A stretch of 64,000 nt of DNA from Marmoricola endophyticus (GTDB taxonomy: Bacteria > Actinomycetota > Actinomycetes > Propionibacteriales > Nocardioidaceae): NCBI RefSeq assembly GCF_014644415.1, contig NZ_BMKQ01000001.1, positions 794,763 to 858,762 of the forward strand. Reading direction: 5' to 3'. The position numbers and the translations under genes were made by a program. Below, in pieces: positions 28,059-36,477 of the stretch. The stretch's first letter is position 1; every line of letters starts with the position of its first letter. Under the pieces are notes generated by a model. The model was not told the DNA's origin and ran no database searches. It was given only the letters and a program-made list of their open reading frames with translations.

Positions 28059-28685
28059 ATGCCCGCACGCCAGGAGACGCGGCTCGACGAGCCGGAGCCG
28101 CCCCAGGAGTTCCGTGCCGCCGTCGCGGGACTGCGAGCGGCACGGTTCCGTCCGCAGGTGCTGGTGGAGGAGATGCCGGCGCCGCAGCGCATCGCGCCGT
28201 ACTCCTGCGCGCTGGCCGCCGACGTCTCCCTCGACGACGTGGAGGTCGGCGGCGGACGCCTGGTGCTGCTGCACGACCCGGACGGGCAGGACGCGTGGGA
28301 GGGCACCTTCCGCTGCGTGGCCTACGCGCGCGCCGAGGTCGACCCCGAGCAGGTGCGCGACGAGGCGCTGGCGGAGGTCGGCTGGTCCTGGCTGCTCGAG
28401 GCGCTCGAGGCCCGCGGCGCTGCGATGGCGGCCCCGTCGGGGACGGTGACCTCCGTGGCCTCCGAGAGCTTCGGCGGCCTGGCCCCGGAGGGCCCGACGG
28501 CCCAGCTGGAGATCCGGGCGTCCTGGTCCCCCGTCGCCACCGACGGCGAGGCCCTCACGAGCGGTGACATCGCCGCGCACGCCGAGGCGTGGGGCGACCT
28601 GCTCTGCGCGGCAGCCGGCATGGAGCCGCTGCCTGAAGGCGTCGCCACCCTGCCCACACGCCGGGGTCAGCGCGGCCGAGGCTGA
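28059..28685 (+). CDS. DUF3000 family protein
   Basis: A 208-aa soluble protein of the actinobacterial DUF3000 family. Typical parts are FRAAVAGLRAARFRPQVLVEEMPAPQRIAPY, SWLLEALEARGA and the C-terminal AGMEPLPEGVATLPTRRG. It sits directly before rnd, with which it shares a one-base TGATG overlap, a neighbourhood conserved in many actinobacteria. TACTGT lies 6 nt before the ATG, so the mRNA may be leaderless. Function unknown. Confidence 0.9.
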   Translation: MPARQETRLDEPEPPQEFRAAVAGLRAARFRPQVLVEEMPAPQRIAPYSCALAADVSLDDVEVGGGRLVLLHDPDGQDAWEGTFRCVAYARAEVDPEQVRDEALAEVGWSWLLEALEARGAAMAAPSGTVTSVASESFGGLAPEGPTAQLEIRASWSPVATDGEALTSGDIAAHAEAWGDLLCAAAGMEPLPEGVATLPTRRGQRGRG

Positions 28686-29992
28686 TGCCGGACCCGACGC
28701 ACGCGACCCCGGACGCTCCGGACGAGACCCCTGACACCGCGGAGGAGCCACAGCTCCCGCTCCTCGAGCTCGCCGACGGCCTCCCCGCGCCGGTCGAGAG
28801 CGTGGCGGCCCTCGCCGAGGCGGTCGCCGACCTGACGGCGGGCACCGGCCCGATCGCCGTCGACGCCGAGCGTGCGTCCGGCTACCGCTGGTCGGCGCGC
28901 GCCTACCTCGTCCAGCTGCGTCGCGCGGGATCGACGACCTGGCTGGTCGACCCCATCGCCTTCGAGACCGCCGAGCTCGCCCCGCTCCAGCAGGTGATGG
29001 GCGAGGCCGAGTGGGTCCTGCACGCCGCCAGCCAGGACCTGCCCTGCCTGCGCGAGATCGGCCTGGAACCCCCGTCGCTGTTCGACACCGAGCTGGCCGC
29101 GAGGCTGCTGGGCTATCCCCGCGTCGGTCTGGCCGCCCTGGTCGAGGCCCTGTGCGAGCGGCGGATGCGCAAGGAGCACTCCGCGGCGGACTGGTCGACC
29201 AGGCCGCTGCCCGAGTCCTGGCTGGAGTACGCCGCGCTCGACGTCGAGGTGCTCGTCGAGATCCGCCACCGGCTGGCCGCCGAGCTCGAGGAGGCCGGCA
29301 AGGCGCAGTGGGCGCAGGAGGAGTTCGCGCACACCCTGGCGCACCGTCCGGTCCCGCGGACCGACCCGTGGCGTCGTACCTCCGGGATGCACAAGGTCCG
29401 CGGCCGACGCTCGATCGCCGCCGTCCGTGAGCTGTGGGAGGAGCGCAACGCGATCGCCCAGGAGCGCGACGTCACCCCGGGCCGGATCATCCCCGACGCC
29501 TCGATCGTGGCCGCCGCGACGGCGATGCCCGCCGACCGCGGGAGCCTCCGCGCGCTGCGCGGCTTCCACGGCCGAGGGGCGGACCGCTACGCCAACCGCT
29601 GGGTCGCGGCCCTCCAGCGGGCCCGTGACCTGCCCGAGTCCGACCTGCCCCCGACCTCGCTGCGCTCCGACGGTCCGCCGCCGCCGCGTGCCTGGTCGGA
29701 CCGCGACCCCGAGGCGGCGGCTCGGCTGGCGACCGCCCGTCCGGCGATCGCCGCGCTGGGCGAGGACCTCTCCGTACCGGTGGAGAACCTGATGACCCCC
29801 GACGTCGTACGACGGACCCTGTGGCAGCCCCCGTCGGCCGGTACCGAGGCCGACCTCGACGCCGCGCTGGCCGAGCAGCTGGCCGCACGGGACGCGCGTC
29901 CCTGGCAGATCGCCCTGGTCGGACCGATCCTCCGCGAGGCGATCCTGCGCCCGGCGCCTCCCGAGCCCGAGGAACCGACCACCACGGAGTAG
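28685..29992 (+). CDS. rnd: Ribonuclease D (DEDDy 3'-5' exonuclease with HRDC domains)
   Basis: A 435-aa protein. The exonuclease domain shows IAVDAERASGYRWS (Exo I), HAASQDLPCL (Exo II), LFDTELAARLLG and YAALDVEVLVEI (Exo III, Tyr/Asp). An HRDC domain follows near residues 235-310 (VRELWEERNAIAQERDVTPGRIIPD), with a second HRDC-like C-terminal part. It trims the 3' ends of structured RNAs. The stop lies 10 bp before the MITE at 30002. Confidence 0.94.
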   Translation: MPDPTHATPDAPDETPDTAEEPQLPLLELADGLPAPVESVAALAEAVADLTAGTGPIAVDAERASGYRWSARAYLVQLRRAGSTTWLVDPIAFETAELAPLQQVMGEAEWVLHAASQDLPCLREIGLEPPSLFDTELAARLLGYPRVGLAALVEALCERRMRKEHSAADWSTRPLPESWLEYAALDVEVLVEIRHRLAAELEEAGKAQWAQEEFAHTLAHRPVPRTDPWRRTSGMHKVRGRRSIAAVRELWEERNAIAQERDVTPGRIIPDASIVAAATAMPADRGSLRALRGFHGRGADRYANRWVAALQRARDLPESDLPPTSLRSDGPPPPRAWSDRDPEAAARLATARPAIAALGEDLSVPVENLMTPDVVRRTLWQPPSAGTEADLDAALAEQLAARDARPWQIALVGPILREAILRPAPPEPEEPTTTE

Positions 29993-30001
29993 GGCCCGGC
30001 C

Positions 30002-30167
30002 CTAGGGCGTGTCTCTCAATTCTGGTCGTGTCGAGCGTCGTCCAGCGCGTGCGCTGGCAAGGCGCCGGAACGCACGCATACCGGGCGTCTGTGCAGTGAC
30101 GGCAACGCCGCCAGCGCGCGTGATGGGCGGCGCGCAGCAGGCCACTTAATTGAGAGACATGCCCTAG
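30002..30167. mobile_element. MITE-like element with 20-bp terminal inverted repeats
   Basis: CTAGGGCGTGTCTCTCAATT at 30002-30021 is repeated inverted at 30148-30167 with one mismatch. CTAG at both outer ends may be a 4-bp target duplication, leaving a 158-bp core. No transposase is encoded, so it would need one in trans. The right end supplies the TAG stop of the minus-strand lipoprotein gene. The IS family is not assigned. Confidence 0.75.
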
Positions 30168-31591
30168 TTGCCCGTCGGCGAGATGCTCGGGGTGTCCTTC
30201 GCACTCGGGCTCGGCGTGGGCGTGAGGCTCGCGGGGGCGAGCACGCGCTGCGCGGCCTGGTCGACGGCGAGCAGCCGCTGCTGCAGCTGGTCCTCGTCCA
30301 GCGGCCCGGAGACCGACTCGTTGAACAGCGGCCGCAGCACCCGGTCGGCCGCGGCGAGCGCCGTCGGGAACTCCTGCGTGCTGGGCAGCTCCTGGATGTA
30401 GCGCACCGAGTTGGAGAACACGGTGTCGCCGCCGAGCGGGTCGAGGTCGGACTGGGTGAACTCGTCGGAGTTCAGGGCCGTGAGGTTGGCGGGGACGACG
30501 TACCCCGTCGCCGCGACCCGGGTCGATGCGTCGTCACCGACGAGGTAGGCGAGCAGGTCGCCGACGGCCGTGGCCTTCTGCTTGTCCTCGGTCGCTCCGC
30601 GCGACACGCAGAAGCCGGTCACGGTCCCCGTCGTCGCGGTGGACCCCACCCGCGGGATCGGCATGACGCCGAAGCTGAGGCCCTTGGTGGCCCGCAGCTG
30701 CGGGACGAGGTCCCGCTGGCCCGCGATCATCGCCAGCTCGCCGTCCTTGAAGCGCTGGACCGCCGACTTCTCCGCCAGCTGCGCGGAGGTGACGGTCTGG
30801 CTCGGGTTCCGGAGCACCGGGAGGACCCGCTTCATGACGCTCAGCCCCGAGCCCTCGGAGAGCTCGAGCCGCGTGGGGTCGTCGGCGTCGTCGACCACCG
30901 TGCTCCCCCCGCTGAACAGGAAGGGGGCCAGGCTCTCCACCCGCGGCGGCAGCGCGAACCCGCGCACGTCGCCGCCCCGTGCCGAGGCCTGCTGGATCGC
31001 GGTGACGAAGTCGTTGAAGCGCCAGCCGCTGTCGGAGTTCGGGGCCGGGTCACCCGGCGGGCGCAGCGCGGAGAGTCGTACCAGCCCTGCGTTGTAGTAG
31101 ACGACCGTCGGCGAGACCTCCGCCGGCATGCACTGCAGCGCGTTGTCGCGGCTGAAGTCCTCGACACCGATGCGCTGGTAGTTGTCACCGAGGTCGATGT
31201 TGCGCTCGGTGAGCATCTCCGAGACCGGCTGGGTCCGGTCGTTCGCGAGGAGCTGGTCCAGGTCGTCGTGGTCGGCGAGGAAGATGTCGGGCGCGCCCTC
31301 GTCCCGGTCGGCCGCGGCGAGCGCCTGCTCCCGGGAGGCGTACGGCTTGACGCTCACCGAGACCTCGGGGTGCTCGGCGCTGAAGGCCGCCGCCGCCCGG
31401 GTGTAGGCGGAGTTGACGGCGTCCGGCCCGTAGACCGCGAGCGTGACCTGCGCCGGTCCCGCCGGCGCCGAGGACGCCGGGGCGGGCGTCTGCCCGTCGG
31501 GCGTGCAGGCGGCCGCTCCGATGCAGACCAGTCCGGCCGTCGCCGTCGCCACCGCGACCCTCATGCCGGCCTGCCACCGCCGCGTACGCAT
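30164..31591 (-). CDS. Extracellular solute-binding lipoprotein (ABC type), orphan
   Basis: A 475-aa family-1 type binding protein. The N-terminus has a signal peptide ending in the lipobox GAAAC (VCIGAAACTP), so it is lipid-anchored outside the membrane. The fold markers are VTLAVYGPDAVNSAYTRAAAAFSAEHPEV, GAPDIFLADHDDLDQLL and FKDGELAMIAGQRDLV. Relatives bind sugars. No permease or ATPase gene is nearby. The last codon and stop fall in the right end of the MITE, so the original C-terminus may have been altered. GGAGG precedes the ATG. Confidence 0.88.
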   Translation of the reverse strand: MRTRRWQAGMRVAVATATAGLVCIGAAACTPDGQTPAPASSAPAGPAQVTLAVYGPDAVNSAYTRAAAAFSAEHPEVSVSVKPYASREQALAAADRDEGAPDIFLADHDDLDQLLANDRTQPVSEMLTERNIDLGDNYQRIGVEDFSRDNALQCMPAEVSPTVVYYNAGLVRLSALRPPGDPAPNSDSGWRFNDFVTAIQQASARGGDVRGFALPPRVESLAPFLFSGGSTVVDDADDPTRLELSEGSGLSVMKRVLPVLRNPSQTVTSAQLAEKSAVQRFKDGELAMIAGQRDLVPQLRATKGLSFGVMPIPRVGSTATTGTVTGFCVSRGATEDKQKATAVGDLLAYLVGDDASTRVAATGYVVPANLTALNSDEFTQSDLDPLGGDTVFSNSVRYIQELPSTQEFPTALAAADRVLRPLFNESVSGPLDEDQLQQRLLAVDQAAQRVLAPASLTPTPSPSAKDTPSISPTGN

Positions 31592-31675
31592 TGCTGCCCC
31601 TCCCGTTGTCCCGATGCCGCGGCCACGATATCGGGCTGCCCCAGTGCCTCCGGCGCGGTCCTAGGCTGGCGGGCG

Positions 31676-32272
31676 ATGTCCTCCACCGATCCCGGCCCTG
31701 GCCGCTTCCACCGCCCGACGCTCCCCGGCGCCGCACACTTCGACGCGATCGAGGGTGGGCCGGACCCCGCCGACCTGCGCACGGCCGCCGAGCAGGCGGC
31801 GACGGCACTGGTCCGAGGGGTGCACGGCAGCGGCGAGGACCCCGGTCTCGCGGACCGCGTCGTGCACCTCGCCGAGACCGAGGGCCTCGACGCCCTGGCC
31901 GAGCTGTGGTCGACCTCACCGTCCGACAGCGTGGCGGGGGCACTGTGGCGACTCTTCGCGCTGCGGACCTGGGTGTACGCCGACCCGGTCGGCGCCGCCC
32001 GCGAGTTCGCCGCCGGCCGGGCCCACCGCCCGGTCGCCGAGGTCGTCGCCGGCGTGCCCGACCCGCCCGGTCCCGACGAGGTACGTCTGCTGCTCGACGA
32101 GGTGCTCGGTGGTGTCGTACGCGGCGACTTCGCCGACGTGCTGTTCCGGGCGGCGGCGTTCGCACGGGTGACCGCGGGCGGCCGTGAGGGAGACGACGGC
32201 GCACGGCTCGCGGCGACGGCCGACGAGCTGGAGCGGGCCGGACACCTGGAGCTGGAGGGACGCCTCGGGTAG
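31676..32272 (+). CDS. Hypothetical protein, 198 aa
   Basis: A soluble, mostly helical, acidic protein (MSSTDPGPGRFHRPTLPGAAHFDAIEGGPDP...). Two helical regions, residues 35-110 and 120-190, have regular hydrophobic spacing. No cysteines, signal peptide or known motif. The ATG has TAGGCT 8 nt upstream. It is convergent with hrpA across the structured region at 32273-32397. Function unknown. Confidence 0.65.
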   Translation: MSSTDPGPGRFHRPTLPGAAHFDAIEGGPDPADLRTAAEQAATALVRGVHGSGEDPGLADRVVHLAETEGLDALAELWSTSPSDSVAGALWRLFALRTWVYADPVGAAREFAAGRAHRPVAEVVAGVPDPPGPDEVRLLLDEVLGGVVRGDFADVLFRAAAFARVTAGGREGDDGARLAATADELERAGHLELEGRLG

Positions 32273-32295
32273 TCGCGCGGTCCTTGCCCGGCTTG

Positions 32296-32390
32296 TAAAA
32301 TCGAGAGTGCGCCGGGCGGTGGCAGCCCCGGGTCCCAACATGAAGCCGCTACGAGCGGCCACGCGCCGTGAGGCGCTCCCCGCCCGGCGC
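32296..32390 (+). ncRNA. Candidate structured RNA or complex terminator
   Basis: A -10-like TAAAAT (32296-32301) is followed by a perfect 10-bp closing stem (GCGCCGGGCG at 32309-32318 with 32381-32390). The stem encloses GCCGCT-ACG-AGCGGC (32345-32359) and GCGCC-GTGA-GGCGC (32363-32376), a multi-branch layout. It lies between convergent genes. It lacks the C-rich loops of 6C RNA and does not match an RNA family I know. A terminator is the alternative. Confidence 0.35.
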
Positions 32391-32397
32391 CCTCCTT

Positions 32398-35300
32398 CTA
32401 GTCCAGCGCCTTGCGGATCCGCGCGTCCGAGACCGGCTGGGCGGTGCCGAGGCGCTGGGCCCACAGGCTGACGCGGTACTCCTGCAGCAGCCAGCGCACC
32501 TCGCGGAGCGCCCGTCCGGGCGGGGTGCCGGGCGGGAGCGCGTCGACCCGGTGCTGCCAGGCCTCCTGGAGCGGGACGACCTGATCCATCAGCTGCCGGT
32601 CCCGGTCGACGTCCCCGGCGAGCCGGTCGAGACGCTCGCGCAGCGCGGTGAGGTAGCGCGGGTAGCTCTGCAGCGCCGTGGTCCCGGCACCTGCGACGAA
32701 GCCCTCGTGCACGAGATCGGCGAGCTGGGCGGCCATGTCGTTGCGGGCCGGCAGCATCGGCAGCTCCACCCGCCCGCTCAGCGCCTTGTCGGTCTCGCGC
32801 CAGCGGACCAGCAGGTCGCGGACGCGGGCCACCACCTCGTCACTGCGCTGCCCGACCTCGGCGGCGGCGCGACGGCGCAGCTCCTCGTACGCCGCCTCGG
32901 TGCGGACCGGCTCCTGCGCGTCGACGAGGTCGCCGAGCGCGGCGAGGACGCAGTCGTCGACGAGCGCGGCGACCGAGGGGTACGGCGACCCCGCGAGCCC
33001 CAGCTTGCCCGCGTTGTCGAGGCCGTCGACGATGCGCCGGGCGGGGCTCGGCACCTGCAGCGCGAGCAGACGTCGTACGCCCAGACGGTGCCGTGCCTCC
33101 TGCTCCTCCGCTGTGCCGGCCACGACCAGTCCGACGCTGTCACCCTCGTCGTCGAGCGCGGGGAAGCCCTGCACCTCGTGACCCGCGCGGACCTGGGTGA
33201 AGGACTCCTCGATCGTGTCGAAGACCCAGGCGGTCTCGCCGGTGCGCGCGAGACCGGAGGCCTCGGCGGCCTGGGCGACGGCGGCGTCGAAGCTCGGACG
33301 CAGCGGGGCGGCCAGCGCCACCAGGTCGCGGCCCTGCGCGACGACCGACCCGTCGGCGTCGAGGACGCGGAAGCGGACGCGCAGGTGCGCGGGGACCTTG
33401 TCCCAGTCCCACGCCTCGGGTGGGACGTGGACGCCGGTCCTCGCCCGCAGGTGCCGGCTCAGCGCCTCGGTGAGCGGCTCCTCGCCGACCGGCACGGTGG
33501 CCAGGAACTCTCGTGCGACGTCCGGGGCGGGCACGAAGTGGACGCGCAGCGGCTTGGGCAGGCTGCGCAGCAGCGCGACGACGAGCTCGTGCCGCAGGCC
33601 CGGGACCTGCCAGGTGAACGGCGCGGGGCCGACCTGGTTGAGCGTCGCGACGGGGACGTCGACGGTCACCCCGTCGTGATCGGCACCCGGCTCGAAGGCG
33701 TACCCGACCTGCAGGTCGAGCGCCCCCTCCTGCCAGGTGTCGGGGTAGGCGCCCGCATCCACCTCGGCGCCGTCGTGGACGAGCATCGCGGGGTCGAAGG
33801 TGAGCAGGTCGGGGTGCTCGCGGCGCTCGGCCTTCCACCAGGTGTCGAAGTGGGCGCCGGACACCACCTCGGCGCCGACGCGGGCGTCGTAGAAGTCGAA
33901 GAGGGTCTGCTCGTCGACCACGATCCCCCGACGCCGGGCACGGTGCTCGAGCTCCTCCGCCTCCTCGAGGAGACGCCGGTTGTCCACGAGGAACCGCTGC
34001 CGGCTGTGCCACTCCCCCTGCACGAGCGCGTGACGGATGAACATCTCGCGCGCGAGCTCCGGGTCGTGCTTGCCGAGACCGACCAGGCGGTCGGCGACGA
34101 GGGGCACCCCGTACAGCGTCACGCGCTCACGGGCCATCACCTGGGCGCGCCTGGCCGACCAGTGCGGCTCGGCGTACGTCCGCTTCACCAGGTGCGCGCC
34201 GAGGCGCTCGGCCCACTCGGGCTGGATCGCCGCGTTCTGGCGGGCGAACAGGCGCGAGGTCTCGACCAGCTCGGCGGACATCACGAGGTCGGGCTGCTTC
34301 TTGGCCAGCCCGGAGCCGGGGAAGATCGCGAAGCGGGTGCCGCGGGCACCGAGGTACTCGGTGAGCGGCCGCCGCCCGCGCTGGGCCTGCTTCTTGTCCT
34401 GCACCTCCTTGAGCCCGATCTGGGAGAGCAGTCCGGACAGCAGAGCCTGGTGGAGACGGTCGCCGTCGATCTCCCGGTCGTCCTCCCACGCGGGGCGCCC
34501 CGGCTTCATCCCGATGCCCTTGGCGATCTGGCGCAGCTGGGACTCCAGCTCCTGCCACTCGCGGACGCGGAGGTGGTTGAGGTGCTCCTCGCGGCACATC
34601 CGGCGGAAGGCGCTGGACCCCTTCTCCCCCTGCTGCTCGCGCAGGTAGCGCCAGAGGTTCAGCCAGCCCAGGAAGTCGCTGGTCGGGTCGCGGAAGCGTG
34701 CGTGCAGCTGGTCGGCACGCGCTTGCGCGTCGACGGGCCGCTCGCGCGGGTCCTGGATGGACAGCGCGGCGGTCACCACGAGCACCTCGCGCAGGCAGCC
34801 CAGCCGGTCGGCCTCGAGGATCATCCGGCCCAGTCGCGGGTCGACCGGGAGCCGCGCCAGCCGGCGGCCGGTGCCGGTCAGCCGGCCACCCCTGCGGGAC
34901 CTGCCGGTACGCAGCGCCCCGAGCTCCTCGAGGAGCTGCACGCCGGCGCGCACGTTGCGCGCGTCGGGCGGGTCGACGAAGCCGAACCGCTCGACGTCGC
35001 CGAGCCCGAGGGAGGTCATCTGGAGGATGACGCTGGCCAGGTTGGTGCGCAGGATCTCGGGGTCGGTGAACGCGGGCCGGCCCTCGAAGTCCTCCTCCGA
35101 GTACAGCCGGATGCAGATCCCGTCCGCCACGCGCCCGCAGCGACCGGCTCGCTGGGCGGCGCTCGCCTGGCTGACCGGCTCGATCGGCAGGCGCTGCACC
35201 TTGGTGCGCAGGGAGTAGCGCGAGATGCGCGCCAGGCCGGTGTCGACGACGTACCGGATGCCGGGGACGGTCAGCGAGGTCTCTGCGACGTTGGTCGCGA

Positions 35301-36198
35301 GGACGACGCGCCGGCGCCCGCCGGTGCTGAACACCTTGTGCTGCTCGGCCGCGGAGAGCCGGGAGAACAGCTGGAGCACCTCGAAGCCGCCGCCGCGCGA
35401 GCGCGGCTCCGTGGCGAGGCTGCCGAGCACGTCGGCGGTGTCGCGGATCTCGCGCTCGCCGGGCAGGAAGACGAGCACGTCACCGTCCCCCTCGCGGCCC
35501 AGCTCGCGTACGGCGTCGACGATCGCCTCGGTCTGGTCGCGGACGACGGTCTCGCCCTCCTCGTCCGCCTCGTCCTCCTGGACCAGCGGCCGGTAGCGGA
35601 CCTCGACCGGGTACGTCCGCCCCGACACCTCGATCACCGGGGCCGGCTCGCCGTCGGTGCCGGCGAAGTGCCGCGCGAAGCGGTCGGTCTCGATGGTGGC
35701 GGAGGTGATGACGACCTTGAGGTCCGGGCGGCGCGGGAGGAGCTGCGCGAGGTAGCCCAGGATGAAGTCGATGTTGAGGCTGCGCTCGTGCGCCTCGTCG
35801 ATGATGATCGTGTCGTACTTGCGCAGCTCCCTGTCGTGCTGCAGCTCCGCCAGCAGGATGCCGTCGGTCATCAGCTTGACCCGGCTGGCCGCGGACGTGC
35901 GATCGGTGAACCGGACCTGGTAGCCGACCTCCTCGCCCAGCTCGGTGCCCAGCTCCGAGGCGATCCGCTCGGCCACGCTGCGCGCCGCGATCCGCCGCGG
36001 CTGGGTGTGCCCGATCAGCTTCCCGTCGCTCCCGCGGCCCAGCTCCAGGCAGATCTTCGGCAGCTGGGTGGTCTTCCCCGAGCCGGTCTCCCCCGCCACG
36101 ACGACCACCTGGTGGTCCCGGATCGCGGCGGCGATGTCGTCGCGGCGCTCGGAGACCGGGAGGTCGGGCGGGAAGGTGATCTGCACAGCGCGATCCAT
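32398..36198 (-). CDS. hrpA: ATP-dependent RNA helicase HrpA
   Basis: A 1266-aa DEAH-box helicase. The N-terminal motor has Walker A GETGSGKTTQLPK (about residues 36-48), motif II DEAHERSLN, motif III TSATIETDRF and motif VI QRAGRCGRV. The helicase-associated, OB and long C-terminal HrpA-specific domains follow (DUF3418 region), as in the roughly 1300-aa enterobacterial protein. It remodels RNA or ribosome complexes. Full length, with an ATG start next to repeat locus D. Confidence 0.96.
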   Translation of the reverse strand: MDRAVQITFPPDLPVSERRDDIAAAIRDHQVVVVAGETGSGKTTQLPKICLELGRGSDGKLIGHTQPRRIAARSVAERIASELGTELGEEVGYQVRFTDRTSAASRVKLMTDGILLAELQHDRELRKYDTIIIDEAHERSLNIDFILGYLAQLLPRRPDLKVVITSATIETDRFARHFAGTDGEPAPVIEVSGRTYPVEVRYRPLVQEDEADEEGETVVRDQTEAIVDAVRELGREGDGDVLVFLPGEREIRDTADVLGSLATEPRSRGGGFEVLQLFSRLSAAEQHKVFSTGGRRRVVLATNVAETSLTVPGIRYVVDTGLARISRYSLRTKVQRLPIEPVSQASAAQRAGRCGRVADGICIRLYSEEDFEGRPAFTDPEILRTNLASVILQMTSLGLGDVERFGFVDPPDARNVRAGVQLLEELGALRTGRSRRGGRLTGTGRRLARLPVDPRLGRMILEADRLGCLREVLVVTAALSIQDPRERPVDAQARADQLHARFRDPTSDFLGWLNLWRYLREQQGEKGSSAFRRMCREEHLNHLRVREWQELESQLRQIAKGIGMKPGRPAWEDDREIDGDRLHQALLSGLLSQIGLKEVQDKKQAQRGRRPLTEYLGARGTRFAIFPGSGLAKKQPDLVMSAELVETSRLFARQNAAIQPEWAERLGAHLVKRTYAEPHWSARRAQVMARERVTLYGVPLVADRLVGLGKHDPELAREMFIRHALVQGEWHSRQRFLVDNRRLLEEAEELEHRARRRGIVVDEQTLFDFYDARVGAEVVSGAHFDTWWKAERREHPDLLTFDPAMLVHDGAEVDAGAYPDTWQEGALDLQVGYAFEPGADHDGVTVDVPVATLNQVGPAPFTWQVPGLRHELVVALLRSLPKPLRVHFVPAPDVAREFLATVPVGEEPLTEALSRHLRARTGVHVPPEAWDWDKVPAHLRVRFRVLDADGSVVAQGRDLVALAAPLRPSFDAAVAQAAEASGLARTGETAWVFDTIEESFTQVRAGHEVQGFPALDDEGDSVGLVVAGTAEEQEARHRLGVRRLLALQVPSPARRIVDGLDNAGKLGLAGSPYPSVAALVDDCVLAALGDLVDAQEPVRTEAAYEELRRRAAAEVGQRSDEVVARVRDLLVRWRETDKALSGRVELPMLPARNDMAAQLADLVHEGFVAGAGTTALQSYPRYLTALRERLDRLAGDVDRDRQLMDQVVPLQEAWQHRVDALPPGTPPGRALREVRWLLQEYRVSLWAQRLGTAQPVSDARIRKALD

Positions 36199-36216
36199 TC
36201 TGCCGCACGCCGTCGG

Positions 36217-36425
36217 GGTGGTTTCGACGCGCTCGCTGGCGCTCGCTGCTCAACCACCTGCTCATGGCGAACCAGCCCACGGTGGTCGAGCCCAACGCGA
36301 CCCAGGTGGTCGAGCCCGACCCAGCCCAGGTGGTCGAGCCCGACCCAGCCCAGGTGGTCGAGCCCAACGCGACCTAGGTGGTCGAGCCCGAAGCGAGCGC
36401 AGCGAGCGAGGACGTCGAGACCACC
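36217..36425. repeat. Dispersed REP-like repeat, locus D, with tandem expansion
   Basis: Bounded by GGTGGTTTCGACGCGC and GACGTCGAGACCACC. Between the arms lies a tandem array of one arm (see 36281-36376). The region separates the hrpA start from the aldo/keto reductase gene. Confidence 0.75.
36281..36376. repeat. 24-bp tandem repeat, four units
   Basis: Four exact-length 24-bp units start at 36281, 36305, 36329 and 36353, each beginning GGTGGTCGAGCCC. Units 2 and 3 are identical; 1 and 4 differ in the second half (AACGCGACC). A fifth partial unit from 36377 runs into the closing arm of the REP element. Confidence 0.85.
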
Positions 36426-36477
36426 ACCACGGACCCACCGACCGCATGCACAGCCCTCGTACGGGTATCGCCCCCTC

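Noticed and set aside
32296..32390. Known actinobacterial 6C RNA or small SRP RNA
   Set aside because: No C-rich hairpin loops and no SRP signature GGAAGCAG-like core.
36281..36400. CRISPR-like array
   Set aside because: The 24-bp units are contiguous with no unique spacers and no cas genes, so this is a tandem repeat.
32368..36477. Long plus-strand open frame opposite hrpA, running on into the aldo/keto reductase frame
   Set aside because: Only the part from 36478 encodes a recognisable protein. The rest is antisense to the hrpA motor domains and has biased composition.
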